Source: Fen-1308 sp035319125 (GTDB lineage Bacteria; Nitrospirota; Thermodesulfovibrionia; Thermodesulfovibrionales; Dissulfurispiraceae). Taken from it: a stretch of DNA of 64,000 nt. The notes below the pieces were generated by a model. The model did no database searches, had not been told where the DNA came from, and was given only the letters and a program-made list of their open reading frames with translations. This document shows positions 51,503 to 60,304 of this stretch, piece after piece. The DNA is taken from assembly GCA_035319125.1 (NCBI GenBank), contig DATHDG010000044.1, positions 1 to 64,000 on the forward strand, in the 5' to 3' direction. A program made the translations under genes and the position numbers. Positions within the stretch are counted from its first letter, which is position 1; every line of letters starts with the position of its first letter.

Positions 51503-52237
51503 TCAGCGGTCCATAGGCCGACGGGTTCGAATCCCCGTTGCAGGCGGTGCAGCAGACGGAGTCGACGGCTGCATTGTTGTAACTTGTCCTGCTGCGGGAG
51601 AAGGAGACACAGGTAAAGGCTGTAACGACCTTGGCATCACGGCAGAAGGCACTGCAGGCTGTGCACCAGGAGCAGGCGCCCCTGCCGGCATCATTCCCAT
51701 ATCATCTGCTCGTTTCTCCTTCTTACTTTCAGGTGAGATCACCTTAAGATCTATGCGGTCATCTCCACGCTCCATCACAGCTCCGCTTGGCGACACTTCT
51801 TTAAGAGTGTAGCCACTCATTGTCTCTCCGAGTTTAAGCCCCGTTTGTCTTATCCCGCGGCCCGGTGTCGAACGAGGAGATTTCTTGTCGCTGAGGTATG
51901 CGATTCGCACGTTATCCACAATTAATGTTCCATACAATACAAACTCAGGTCTTGGCATGGTATCTTGCTTGTTTAGCGGAGGGACAATCCTTTCAGGATG
52001 AAAAAGATTCTTTTCGGCAATCATGGCATATTCCTGCATTAGGGGGGCTGCGGTCTTCTGTTCTGCCGACTGCTCTTTGATCTGGGCTGAAGCATTTGCA
52101 GATACAACAGAAGGAGACGGCACCTTTACATTGACAACAAAAACAGGCGCAAGCATAAAAATAGCGAAGGCCAATATTATCGCAATTAATAAACAATTGA
52201 GAACCGTAAGCTGCCTCAGTATCGAATCAGAAATCAA
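51503..52237 (-). CDS. gspC: GspC-like type II secretion inner-membrane protein
   Basis: A single N-terminal transmembrane segment (about residues 12-34) is followed by the homology region 'FVLYGTLIVDNVRIAYL' and 'LKLGETMSGYTLKEVSPSGAVM', which contacts the secretin. No PDZ domain follows. The last 80 residues are low-complexity Pro, Ala and Ser. GspC links the inner-membrane platform to GspD. It is the last gene of the operon that starts with gspG, an unusual place for it. It begins one base after gspM ends. Confidence 0.8.
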   Translation of the reverse strand: MISDSILRQLTVLNCLLIAIILAFAIFMLAPVFVVNVKVPSPSVVSANASAQIKEQSAEQKTAAPLMQEYAMIAEKNLFHPERIVPPLNKQDTMPRPEFVLYGTLIVDNVRIAYLSDKKSPRSTPGRGIRQTGLKLGETMSGYTLKEVSPSGAVMERGDDRIDLKVISPESKKEKRADDMGMMPAGAPAPGAQPAVPSAVMPRSLQPLPVSPSPAAGQVTTMQPSTPSAAPPATGIRTRRPMDR

Positions 52238-52238
52238 G

Positions 52239-52877
52239 TTATCTGCCCTCGTAAAGACCCATAGCGTCCAACCTCACCATCAGTTCCCTAGGATCTCTGA
52301 AATTTCTTACGCGCACATCCAGTTCTTTCATTACTATATAAGGAATCCTAGTTTCAAGAGAATAAAGTATGTCACTTAATGCCGCCGTATCCGGGATAGT
52401 ACTGTCTATGCTCACACTAAGAACCTGTAATCTAGCACCGGTAGACTTTGCCGTTTTTTTGTCACTTGCCGGCTTTGCTGTTGCAGAGGCGCTAGTCTGC
52501 CCCGATGTCGTAATTTTTTCGAGTTCTTCGGCCTTGCCGACACGTTCACTGGTAATCGTGCCGCTTTTTCCAGTAACAGCATCTTTGACTAATCCCTGTA
52601 GATTGGCGGATGCCAGTGATGCGGGTTCGCCGCTGATCAATTTCTCGTCCTGGGCCTTGGATTGTTCTCTTAAAGCTGCCAACTGTTTTTCAAGCTCCGG
52701 CTTTTGAGCGATAAGATTTACATATTTTTTTAGCGTCGCCATTTTAGCATCTTGCTGTTCTCGCAGAGAAGCAATTTCCGTCATGGCGCCAACATATACA
52801 TATTTATAGAAAACCAACAGAAACAGGATAATGGCAAGCGGTATGCCTATCAGACGAAGCCTGTTATTTTTTTTCAT
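52239..52877 (-). CDS. gspM: GspM-like type II secretion platform protein
   Basis: One transmembrane segment (about residues 8-30), a long coiled coil ('LREQQDAKMATLKKYV', 'LEKQLAALREQSKAQ') and a C-terminal ferredoxin-like domain ('LQVLSVSIDSTIP', 'IPYIVMKELDVRVRNF') match GspM/PilO. It would pair with GspL in the inner membrane. Its start overlaps gspL by 14 bases. Confidence 0.82.
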   Translation of the reverse strand: MKKNNRLRLIGIPLAIILFLLVFYKYVYVGAMTEIASLREQQDAKMATLKKYVNLIAQKPELEKQLAALREQSKAQDEKLISGEPASLASANLQGLVKDAVTGKSGTITSERVGKAEELEKITTSGQTSASATAKPASDKKTAKSTGARLQVLSVSIDSTIPDTAALSDILYSLETRIPYIVMKELDVRVRNFRDPRELMVRLDAMGLYEGR

Positions 52878-54405
52878 TAACGGCCTCCTCCGCCTTAACT
52901 CCGCGAATATCCATCTTTATCTGAAACCGGTCCATATTCATGCGTGCATCTCTAAATGTAGGTGACGAGAATTCTACTTTTTCAAAATATTTTGAACCTT
53001 CAAGCATCTGTACCAGCAATGTTGCCGATGGTGCATAACCCTCTATGTTAACCTGGGCACCCGCGATCCTTACCCTTGTAAGCCATGTATTCTTGGGGAT
53101 TATGGTCGTCATTTCTTTTAGCATATCTATATAAAGCGGCTTTTCGTGCTTGAATTGATTGATAAGCAATAATCTCTTATTAATAGACTCTATCTCTCTC
53201 TGGATCTTTTCAGCACTTTGAACTTCGGACTTCCTTGCGTTTAGCTGTCTATCGATTTCTGCCAGTCTTTCGCTTTCCGTCGCAATGGGCACAAAAACAT
53301 ATGCTGCAATGCATGCAATCATTACAATGACAAGCAGTATCGTCAAGAACAACGGTTTCTTGTCGCCCTCCCTAATTCCCTTTGAAAGCAAATTGTATTT
53401 CTCTGCCTTTTGCCAAAGCGTTTCAAGCATGCCGCCAATTAGCAAGTCTCTTGCTTTGCCGATTTTTGAAGCACCAGCTACTTTATGCTCAAGATCATCG
53501 AGCATCTTATAAGATATCTTGCCTCTTGTCTTTAGCGCTTCGGCAAGTGTATCGGTATCCCTCCTAAAAAGGAAAATAAAAGGCATTTCCTCTCCGGCTT
53601 CTCCCATAGCTGCTCTCTGTTCGGCCATGAAATCTTCAACGATAACCGCCATAAGGATCTCATCGTCACATTTGAAGTCCTGTGATGAGGAAGCCTTAAA
53701 TATTCCGTTTTCTACCCTTCCGGCCTTTATTCCAACTTTATCAATCTCTGCAAAAATAAAAGATGGCAGGCCGGTAGCAAAACTACATAGTGTAGCCAAG
53801 CAAGACATGTCGAAAGTCACGCTCTTAACATGTATACCTCTATCAGCAAGACTGCTTATATAATCAGTTACAGGCCTAGCTTTAGCTGCAGCCATAAAAA
53901 GCTCGATCTTATCGCCACCTTGTTCCCCAGGCACATAGTCATAAATAGCCTCATCCGCGGTGAAAGGTGTCAAGCGATCGAAGTCGAACCGCACAACTTC
54001 AGACAGATTTTCTCTGACAGAAGAAGGCAAAGAGGCCACCTTCATTGCAACCATTGACTTTGGTATGATCATCTGCACATCAGCACGAGTTATATCAAAA
54101 TCTCTAGTTGCAACGGCCAATGTAGATGCAACTTCTGAGGGGGAAGGCAATGCGTCTGCAGCAAACTGATAGTTCCTGGCTGCCCTTATGTGATATTTGG
54201 AGAAAGACCTTGTCGCATAGGCAATATCAAGACGGCCCCTGCCGATCAATACGCAAAGCACTGATGCCTTTGCCATCAGCTCAGTTACAGGATTGAAATT
54301 AAGCACTTTCATAACAGGAACTGACTGCCTCTTAATGGTCTCTGCTGCCCCTGCAGCAGCCTTGCCGAACCTTTTTATGGCGCTTACTGTTCCTGCTGTT
54401 TCCAT
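52864..54405 (-). CDS. gspL: GspL-like type II secretion platform protein
   Basis: The N-terminal 330 residues form an actin-like PilM-type cytoplasmic domain, with 'MIIPKSMVAMKVASLPSSVRE' and 'LTPFTADEAIYDYVPGEQ'. A transmembrane segment ('FLTILLVIVMIACIAAYVFV') follows near residue 355. A coiled segment and a ferredoxin-like periplasmic domain (NTWLTRVRIAGAQVNIEG) end it, as in PilN. GspL bridges the GspE ATPase to the membrane. It overlaps gspK by 22 bases and gspM by 14. Confidence 0.86.
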   Translation of the reverse strand: METAGTVSAIKRFGKAAAGAAETIKRQSVPVMKVLNFNPVTELMAKASVLCVLIGRGRLDIAYATRSFSKYHIRAARNYQFAADALPSPSEVASTLAVATRDFDITRADVQMIIPKSMVAMKVASLPSSVRENLSEVVRFDFDRLTPFTADEAIYDYVPGEQGGDKIELFMAAAKARPVTDYISSLADRGIHVKSVTFDMSCLATLCSFATGLPSFIFAEIDKVGIKAGRVENGIFKASSSQDFKCDDEILMAVIVEDFMAEQRAAMGEAGEEMPFIFLFRRDTDTLAEALKTRGKISYKMLDDLEHKVAGASKIGKARDLLIGGMLETLWQKAEKYNLLSKGIREGDKKPLFLTILLVIVMIACIAAYVFVPIATESERLAEIDRQLNARKSEVQSAEKIQREIESINKRLLLINQFKHEKPLYIDMLKEMTTIIPKNTWLTRVRIAGAQVNIEGYAPSATLLVQMLEGSKYFEKVEFSSPTFRDARMNMDRFQIKMDIRGVKAEEAVNEKK

Positions 54406-55358
54406 TTACTCATGTCCCATGGACCCTTGAAATAGCGATAACTGACGTTCTCGCCTGAAACAACCACGACTGCTTTGATCCCATATCCGGGTTTCTTGGC
54501 GCCACTTCTACCAACAGATTCTACAGTGTATATTGTGCTCTCTCCTGCTGTGATAAACGGCTCCATGGCTTTGTATGCACCGCCAGCCAAAGCTTGAATA
54601 TCTGCTATGTTCCTTATCTCAGCATCCTTGCGGAATTCAAGAATGTTTTCGGCAAGTTCCGGCACCATTCCGGGAATGGCCATCAAAACCTCCTTGGGAG
54701 CAGAACTTATGTTTATTTTACCATTATCATTATACACCGTGACAAAATCAGCCAGTCCAGCTTTCTTTTCACTGCCGTATAAAATCTCTCTGGTCATGCC
54801 TCTTACTAACAATAGCTCTTCAACGCTCTCAAAATTGGAGTTCTTAGCTTTGTAAGGGACCGGCAACGCCATATAATAGTCGCTCTCAGCACCGTGCAAC
54901 CTGACAAGATCATCGCTATCACGCCAGTCCTCTATCGAATCAACAATGATATCTGCGTCATCGTCTTTAATGCCAAGAGCAATAAGAAGCCCCCTTAATA
55001 CTATATCAGGAGTTTTGTTGATGTCTATTTTACCGCCTTCATTGACGATCCTGACGAGGCACATACCATCGCCAAGTGTAAATGCATTGGGAGTCCCATC
55101 GGTCTTCCATATGTCCGACTTACTCTCTTCCCTGGGCGCTCCCAAGTTGACCTGCCTGTAAATAATTTCTTCTGCAGCCCTAGCCATGCCGGCCTCAGCA
55201 ATGAATTTCTCTTCGACGCCTTCCTTGTAGGATATCATTGAACTGCTTTCGACTTTTGTCATATACGCAAACGAAAGCACAATGACCATAAGTATTGCTA
55301 TGGTCCAGATAACAAGTATTAAAGCAATGCCCTTGTCATTATGTCGTCCATTCAACAT
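54384..55358 (-). CDS. gspK: GspK-like minor pseudopilin
   Basis: The N-terminus GIALILVIWTIAILMVIVLS follows a short basic leader, the GspK pattern without the usual Glu5. The body carries helix-hairpin-helix-like segments ('INKTPDIVLRGLLIALGI', 'SSAPKEVLMAIPGMVPELAENIL'). GspK caps the pseudopilus tip with GspI and GspJ. TAATG overlap with gspJ places it in the operon. Confidence 0.9.
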   Translation of the reverse strand: MLNGRHNDKGIALILVIWTIAILMVIVLSFAYMTKVESSSMISYKEGVEEKFIAEAGMARAAEEIIYRQVNLGAPREESKSDIWKTDGTPNAFTLGDGMCLVRIVNEGGKIDINKTPDIVLRGLLIALGIKDDDADIIVDSIEDWRDSDDLVRLHGAESDYYMALPVPYKAKNSNFESVEELLLVRGMTREILYGSEKKAGLADFVTVYNDNGKINISSAPKEVLMAIPGMVPELAENILEFRKDAEIRNIADIQALAGGAYKAMEPFITAGESTIYTVESVGRSGAKKPGYGIKAVVVVSGENVSYRYFKGPWDMSKWKQQEQ

Positions 55359-56008
55359 TACTTCTTAGTTCCGCCTGTGGAAGTGCCTGGCTGATTATTC
55401 TTGCTCGTCATTACTGGTACTATAAGAGAAATAACCCTGGAGTCTTTCTCAATAGTAAGACGGATCCTGCCGGGAATATTCTCTTTGTCGGTCCATTCCT
55501 CAGTCCAGCTTCCTTTCTCATCAGTCGGCCCTTTCGTAAAGTATTCGAAGTGAATATCTTTAGCATTGTCGATCAGCCTGACTTCCCGTGCAGCATCAGG
55601 TATTTGAACTGGAGCCTCACTTGCGTACAGGGTTTTATTCCCCATATCCTCATCCCGCACTTCATAATTTACAAACACCGGCCCCATGCTGCCGCCCCAC
55701 AATGAATACACAGATCTAAATTGCAGTTTGGTCTTGTCACCGCTGAACTGAAAGAAATCAGTATCAAGAATATCTCCGGTTTTGTTGATCATAAAAGCTG
55801 ACTGTACTTGCGACTCGATAATACTCAGAGATGTCCGAAAACGCTCAAGTCCTTCGATTTTTTTCTGACTCGACTCGGTTGCTCGATTTCCAGCCCTCAA
55901 GGCGCCGGCAGTTATAAGAATGATAAGCCCCAGCAATGTGATCGAGACAAGCAGCTCCAGAAGTGTGAATCCCTTTTGATTTTGAGTATTCACTTTCAAC
56001 AACATCAT
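55358..56008 (-). CDS. gspJ: GspJ-like minor pseudopilin
   Basis: The prepilin motif KGFTLLELLVSITLLGLI has the cut after Gly and Glu5. The globular part is beta-rich, with 'RFRTSLSIIESQVQSAF' and 'GDKTKLQFRSVYSLWGG' as in GspJ. The ATG at 56008 overlaps the gspI stop by four bases (ATGA). It is a tip component of the pseudopilus. Confidence 0.86.
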   Translation of the reverse strand: MMLLKVNTQNQKGFTLLELLVSITLLGLIILITAGALRAGNRATESSQKKIEGLERFRTSLSIIESQVQSAFMINKTGDILDTDFFQFSGDKTKLQFRSVYSLWGGSMGPVFVNYEVRDEDMGNKTLYASEAPVQIPDAAREVRLIDNAKDIHFEYFTKGPTDEKGSWTEEWTDKENIPGRIRLTIEKDSRVISLIVPVMTSKNNQPGTSTGGTKK

Positions 56009-56427
56009 GGCTTCTTTCCTGTCATTTTCAGCGTATCCACAGACATGGAGCGCTCACGCACCCCGTCATTCCAGTAAACTGTCAGCCGCACTTCATACAG
56101 CTCAACGTTCAGTGACCGGGTCCGATCTTCAAAAGCCTTGCTGATCGCCGCATTGAAGCGGTATCCATCACGAGTAGTACCGGAAAGCTCTACGCTGGGA
56201 AAGTCCTCATTCTCAGTAATGTTCCGCATGATAGCCTCAGCATTGGCCGAGGCATTAACATAGCTGTCAGAAAGCGACAAGGAACGCATACCAGCCGAAA
56301 ATATCTGCATAATAACCACAAGCACGACACTGATCAGTGAGAAGGCAACCAGTATCTCAAGCAGAGTGAATCCATTACGGTTAGATAGAGTCATACATAC
56401 TTTATTTGTTGCCAAGCATTTTATCAT
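56005..56427 (-). CDS. gspI: GspI-like minor pseudopilin
   Basis: This small protein has NGFTLLEILVAFSLISVV at its N-terminus and 'NAEAIMRNI' and 'VRLTVYWNDGVRERSMSV' in the body, typical of GspI. The start at 56427 forms an ATGA overlap with gspH; an internal ATG at 56394 would give a shorter leader. It is a pseudopilus tip component. Confidence 0.83.
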   Translation of the reverse strand: MIKCLATNKVCMTLSNRNGFTLLEILVAFSLISVVLVVIMQIFSAGMRSLSLSDSYVNASANAEAIMRNITENEDFPSVELSGTTRDGYRFNAAISKAFEDRTRSLNVELYEVRLTVYWNDGVRERSMSVDTLKMTGKKP

Positions 56428-56876
56428 TTCGGATATGAATAAACGGCTCCCACTATCGGATCAATTTCCAGATCAACTATTTTTTTACCGGAAGACAGTA
56501 CTACCCTAGCACCTTCGCTTGCACCCGACGGTGCAAAAATAAAACGGTAGTCACCTCTTTTTATTTCACCATGCAATGGGTCTTCAACTTCGACTCTTAC
56601 CTCCTCAGGTATAAACCGCCGCGCGCTTCCGCCCTCTATGCTGTATTGCCTTGAGTCCATATCCAATGTCAAAACTTGCCACTGACCGCTCGTCATAGCC
56701 ATAGACCTTGCCAACCGAAAAGTAGCTATCATCTCCCTTGCAGTTGCATCTACTTTTTGGGAAGGCAAAACATTAGCCAGCATGGAAATGGAAATAGCAA
56801 GAATAAGTCCTATGATAAAAATTACCAGTAATATCTCAAGGAGAGTAAATCCTTTTCTGGAAAACAAAATCGTCAT
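56424..56876 (-). CDS. gspH: GspH-like minor pseudopilin
   Basis: I start at ATG 56876 (MTILFSRKGFTLLEI), eight bases past the gspF stop. The prepilin motif is followed by 'DATAREMIATFRLARSMAMTSGQ', the GspH/FimT pattern. 'FAPSGASEGARVVLSSG' near the end is the conserved loop of this family. It connects the pseudopilus shaft and tip. Confidence 0.87.
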   Translation of the reverse strand: MTILFSRKGFTLLEILLVIFIIGLILAISISMLANVLPSQKVDATAREMIATFRLARSMAMTSGQWQVLTLDMDSRQYSIEGGSARRFIPEEVRVEVEDPLHGEIKRGDYRFIFAPSGASEGARVVLSSGKKIVDLEIDPIVGAVYSYPK

Positions 56877-56883
56877 GACAAAC

Positions 56884-58077
56884 CTAGAAGGGCAGTTGCA
56901 GAATACTGAAAATGGCCATGAAAACCGAAACAACTATAAAACCTATTATCAAAGCCATAATTATTATTATCATGGGCTCCAGCAGGCCCATAAACCTTTT
57001 GATGGCCTCCTTAAGGCTCTTTTCATAAGTAGATGCTACTTTAAGCAGCATTGTATCGAGCTGTCCCGTCTCCTCCCCGACCCTTATCATGGATAAAGCC
57101 AGCCGGGGAAAAACTCCCGCAGCAGCAAGCGGAGACGACAGGCCCTTGCCTTCCTTGGCTCCGCGGGAGATGCCTTCTAGAGCAGTTGCAAAGACTCTGT
57201 TACCAACAACATCCCTTGAATTGCCGAGCGCCTGAAGCAGTGGGACACCGCTTTTAAGTAGAGTGCCCAGCGTCCTGCAAAAACGTGCTGTCTCAACTTT
57301 TACTACTACATCCCTCAGCATTTTCAGTTTTAGGCCATCCCACCATAATCTGCCTTCCGGCGTTCTAATAAACTGGGCAAACAAGATGGCAGCAGCTACC
57401 ATGGCAGCGCCAATTATCCACCAATAAGATCTCGCGGCAGAACTAAATGCCAATATTATTTTTGTAGAAAGTGGCAGTGATGCTCCTAACTCTGAAAAAA
57501 TCGTCGAAAATCTCGGAAGTACAAACGTAAACATAAAGATTACTGACAAGCCACCCGCAAACATCAAAATGGCTGGATAGATCATCGAAGAAATGATATG
57601 ATCCCTAAGCTCCTTGGAAGATTCCAGAAACTCATTTAGTTTTTCAAGCACAACGTCCAGCACGCCTCCTGCCTCGCCGGCTCGGACCATATTAATATAA
57701 AGCTTCGGGAACACTTTTGGATGCTTCTGGAGCGCATCAGAAAAAGAACTTCCCTCTCGAATAGACTTCAGCACAGACTGTACTATTCCCTTCATTTCTT
57801 TGCTTTCTGAAACTTCAGAGATGATATTGAGGCTGCGGTCTAACGGTAGGCCGGCTCCAAGCAAAGCCGTTAGTTCAGTAGTGAATGTGAGTACATCTCC
57901 CTTTGCATATCTCAGGAAAAACTTCTGTCGAAGTCCCTCCCTTGGGGCTTCAACCTTTAGCGGAATAACCCCCGTGTTGCGGAGCATTTCAACAGCAGCC
58001 TTCTCATCCGCAGCTTCTATTGAGCCCTCCACAACAGCGCCCTGCATAGTTGTGGCACGGTAGGAGTAGATCGCCAT
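56884..58077 (-). CDS. gspF: GspF inner-membrane platform protein
   Basis: The protein is 397 residues with two repeated cytoplasmic four-helix domains and three transmembrane segments. It starts MAIYSYRATTMQGAVVEGSI. 'FTTELTALLGAGLPLDRSLNI' and 'FCRTLGTLLKSGVPLLQAL' are the two homologous domain starts, and 'MIRVGEETGQLDTML' is also typical. It directs GspE motor force to pseudopilus assembly. The start follows the gspE stop without a gap. Confidence 0.95.
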   Translation of the reverse strand: MAIYSYRATTMQGAVVEGSIEAADEKAAVEMLRNTGVIPLKVEAPREGLRQKFFLRYAKGDVLTFTTELTALLGAGLPLDRSLNIISEVSESKEMKGIVQSVLKSIREGSSFSDALQKHPKVFPKLYINMVRAGEAGGVLDVVLEKLNEFLESSKELRDHIISSMIYPAILMFAGGLSVIFMFTFVLPRFSTIFSELGASLPLSTKIILAFSSAARSYWWIIGAAMVAAAILFAQFIRTPEGRLWWDGLKLKMLRDVVVKVETARFCRTLGTLLKSGVPLLQALGNSRDVVGNRVFATALEGISRGAKEGKGLSSPLAAAGVFPRLALSMIRVGEETGQLDTMLLKVASTYEKSLKEAIKRFMGLLEPMIIIIMALIIGFIVVSVFMAIFSILQLPF

Positions 58078-59619
58078 CTAAAACTCCTGGGTGACCCTAA
58101 GAACCTCGCTCAGGGTAGTCATGCCCTCCCTAACACGCTGGAGACCATATTCAAGCAATGTTATCATACCGCTCTTCCTGGCTACTTCCCTTATTTTGTT
58201 CGAATCGACGTTCTTGAGCACCATTTTTCTAATCTCATCATCGACAATAAGTAACTCATAAAGCCCCGTTCTGCCATAAAATCCGGTATGGGCACACATT
58301 TCGCACCCCTTGCCTCTATACATGACAACGTCCTCCGGCATGCCAAGGAGCTTCAATTCCTCACGAGCTGAAGGGGCATCATCCTTCTCCCTGCACGATG
58401 GACATATGACCCTTACAAGCCTCTGCGCCAAAATGCCTCTTATTGTGGAAGACAACAGAAAATGCTCAACGCCCATATCTAAAAGCCTTGTAATTGCAGT
58501 TGAAGCATCGTTAGTATGCAGTGTAGAGAAGACAAGGTGCCCTGTAAGGGCTGACTGTATGGCAATCTCAGCAGTTTCAAGATCTCTAATCTCTCCTATC
58601 ATAATTATGTCAGGGTCCTGCCTGACGATATGCCTGAGAGTATTAGCGAAGTTGAGGCCGATCTGAGGTTTGACCTGAATCTGGTTGATACCTTTTAGAT
58701 GATATTCTATCGGGTCTTCAACAGTGATAATCTTGCTGTCCGGCGTGTTGATTTTGTCGAGTGCGCCATACAACGTGGTCGTCTTACCGCTGCCGGTCGG
58801 CCCTGTAACAAGAACAATCCCGTTCGGCTTTATGATCAAGGAGTTGAACGCCGAAAGCGTAGCTGCATCGAATCCAAGCTGCTCGAGATCGATTATTATC
58901 CCTTCCTTGCGAAGGATTCTCATTACAATGCTCTCACCATATAAGACTGGGATTGTTGATACCCTAAGATCTATTTCCTGATCTCCTACTTTTAGTTTTA
59001 TACGGCCGTCTTGAGGAAGCCTCTTCTCAGCTATATTCAATTTGGCCATAATCTTAACCCTTGACACTATCGCCGCCTGGAGCTTTTTGGGGATCGACTC
59101 AATATCAGTCAAAACGCCGTCGATACGATACCTTACCTTCATCTCGTCTTCAAATGGCTCCACATGAATATCGCTAGCCCGACTCTCAATGGCCCTGGTG
59201 ATCAGCATATTGACTAGCTTGATTATCGGAGCTTCCGCAGCAAGATCCTTAAGATGTCCGACATCTTCCTCTTCCTCATCTCTCAGATATTCGACGCCAT
59301 ATTCCCCGATATCCTCGATAATGCGATTTATATTCTGAGATTCCTGCTCATAAAACCGTTTAAGATATTCGTCAACCATAGGGGTTTCAGCGGTAAAGAC
59401 TACGATATCTGCCGAAAGCGCTACTTTAAGCGCATCAATTGTAGTAATATCGAATGGATTTTCTACGGCAACCTTGAGCACGTTGTTCTTGTACTCAATC
59501 GGAATCACCCTGTTTTCTTGAATAAACCTGGATGAGATCCCCGCCAGTACCAGTGGAACCTTCGGCAGATCTTCAATAGAAAGGATCCGATGTTGGTCAA
59601 ACGATATTCGATCAACCAT
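58078..59619 (-). CDS. gspE: GspE secretion ATPase
   Basis: At 513 residues it has the N1E-like domain, the Walker A loop VTGPTGSGKTTTLYGALDKI, 'ITVEDPIEYHLKGINQIQVK', the Asp box 'RQDPDIIMIGEIRD' and His box 'QSALTGHLVFSTLHTNDA'. The zinc-binding CxxC module is present ('CPSC' and 'CEMC'). It is the hexameric cytoplasmic motor of type II secretion. It sits 22 bases after gspG. Confidence 0.96.
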   Translation of the reverse strand: MVDRISFDQHRILSIEDLPKVPLVLAGISSRFIQENRVIPIEYKNNVLKVAVENPFDITTIDALKVALSADIVVFTAETPMVDEYLKRFYEQESQNINRIIEDIGEYGVEYLRDEEEEDVGHLKDLAAEAPIIKLVNMLITRAIESRASDIHVEPFEDEMKVRYRIDGVLTDIESIPKKLQAAIVSRVKIMAKLNIAEKRLPQDGRIKLKVGDQEIDLRVSTIPVLYGESIVMRILRKEGIIIDLEQLGFDAATLSAFNSLIIKPNGIVLVTGPTGSGKTTTLYGALDKINTPDSKIITVEDPIEYHLKGINQIQVKPQIGLNFANTLRHIVRQDPDIIMIGEIRDLETAEIAIQSALTGHLVFSTLHTNDASTAITRLLDMGVEHFLLSSTIRGILAQRLVRVICPSCREKDDAPSAREELKLLGMPEDVVMYRGKGCEMCAHTGFYGRTGLYELLIVDDEIRKMVLKNVDSNKIREVARKSGMITLLEYGLQRVREGMTTLSEVLRVTQEF

Positions 59620-59641
59620 TATTAGTCACCAAAGCAATCTC

Positions 59642-60082
59642 CTATTCCCAGCTGACAACATCCTTATCTTCACCTTCTCCACCTTGCGCACCATCCCTGC
59701 CCAGTGAGTAAAGATCATAGTCACCATGCATCCCAGGCGATTGATAAATATACTGCCTGTTCCACGGATCTACAGGCAACACATTCTTCTTGAGATAAGG
59801 GCCCTGCCACTTTTCCTCTCCAGGATTTGCCAGCAACGCCTGCAATCCTTGAGCAGTCGTAGGATAATGACCAATATCCAAGCGGTACTGATCCAACGCC
59901 TGGCCGTAAAGTTCGATCTGGGCTTTTGCAGCAGAGGTTTTGCTCTTGCCCAGTTTTGAAAAAATGTTTGGCCCCACAAGCGCTAGAATAAGAGCAATAA
60001 TAGCCATGACCACAAGAAGTTCTACAAGCGTAAATCCTTTGCTATTGCAAATCACAGACTTCTGACGGCATCGTGATATCAT
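59642..60082 (-). CDS. gspG: GspG major pseudopilin
   Basis: KGFTLVELLVVMAIIALI is the class III signal and transmembrane start. The body has 'AKAQIELYGQALDQYRLDIGHYPTTAQGLQAL', the GspG signature, and 'VLPVDPWNRQYIYQSPG' and 'DYDLYSLGRDG', the calcium-loop region. It is the major subunit of the pseudopilus. It is the first gene of the minus-strand gsp operon and is divergent from gspD. Confidence 0.95.
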   Translation of the reverse strand: MISRCRQKSVICNSKGFTLVELLVVMAIIALILALVGPNIFSKLGKSKTSAAKAQIELYGQALDQYRLDIGHYPTTAQGLQALLANPGEEKWQGPYLKKNVLPVDPWNRQYIYQSPGMHGDYDLYSLGRDGAQGGEGEDKDVVSWE

Positions 60083-60304
60083 AAGTCACCATTCACCTTA
60101 AACATTACAGATTTTAAAATATACACGTACCTATAATACAATAATCTCCATGGTCAATCAATGCGAAGCAAAGGCAACTGCAAGCAATTTTTGGGGTAGC
60201 AACATAGTGTCCGATGCTGTTACACATAGATGCTGAATAGGCAATTAAGCTTGACTCAGAATAAAAAAACAATATATTGTATTAATAATAATAAAGGTAA
60301 TATT

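Noticed and set aside
51516..51550. A tRNA T-arm-like stretch (GGGTTCGAATCCCC) at the end of gspC
   Set aside because: There is no matching anticodon arm or acceptor stem, the stem has an extra C, and the bases are the coding end of gspC.
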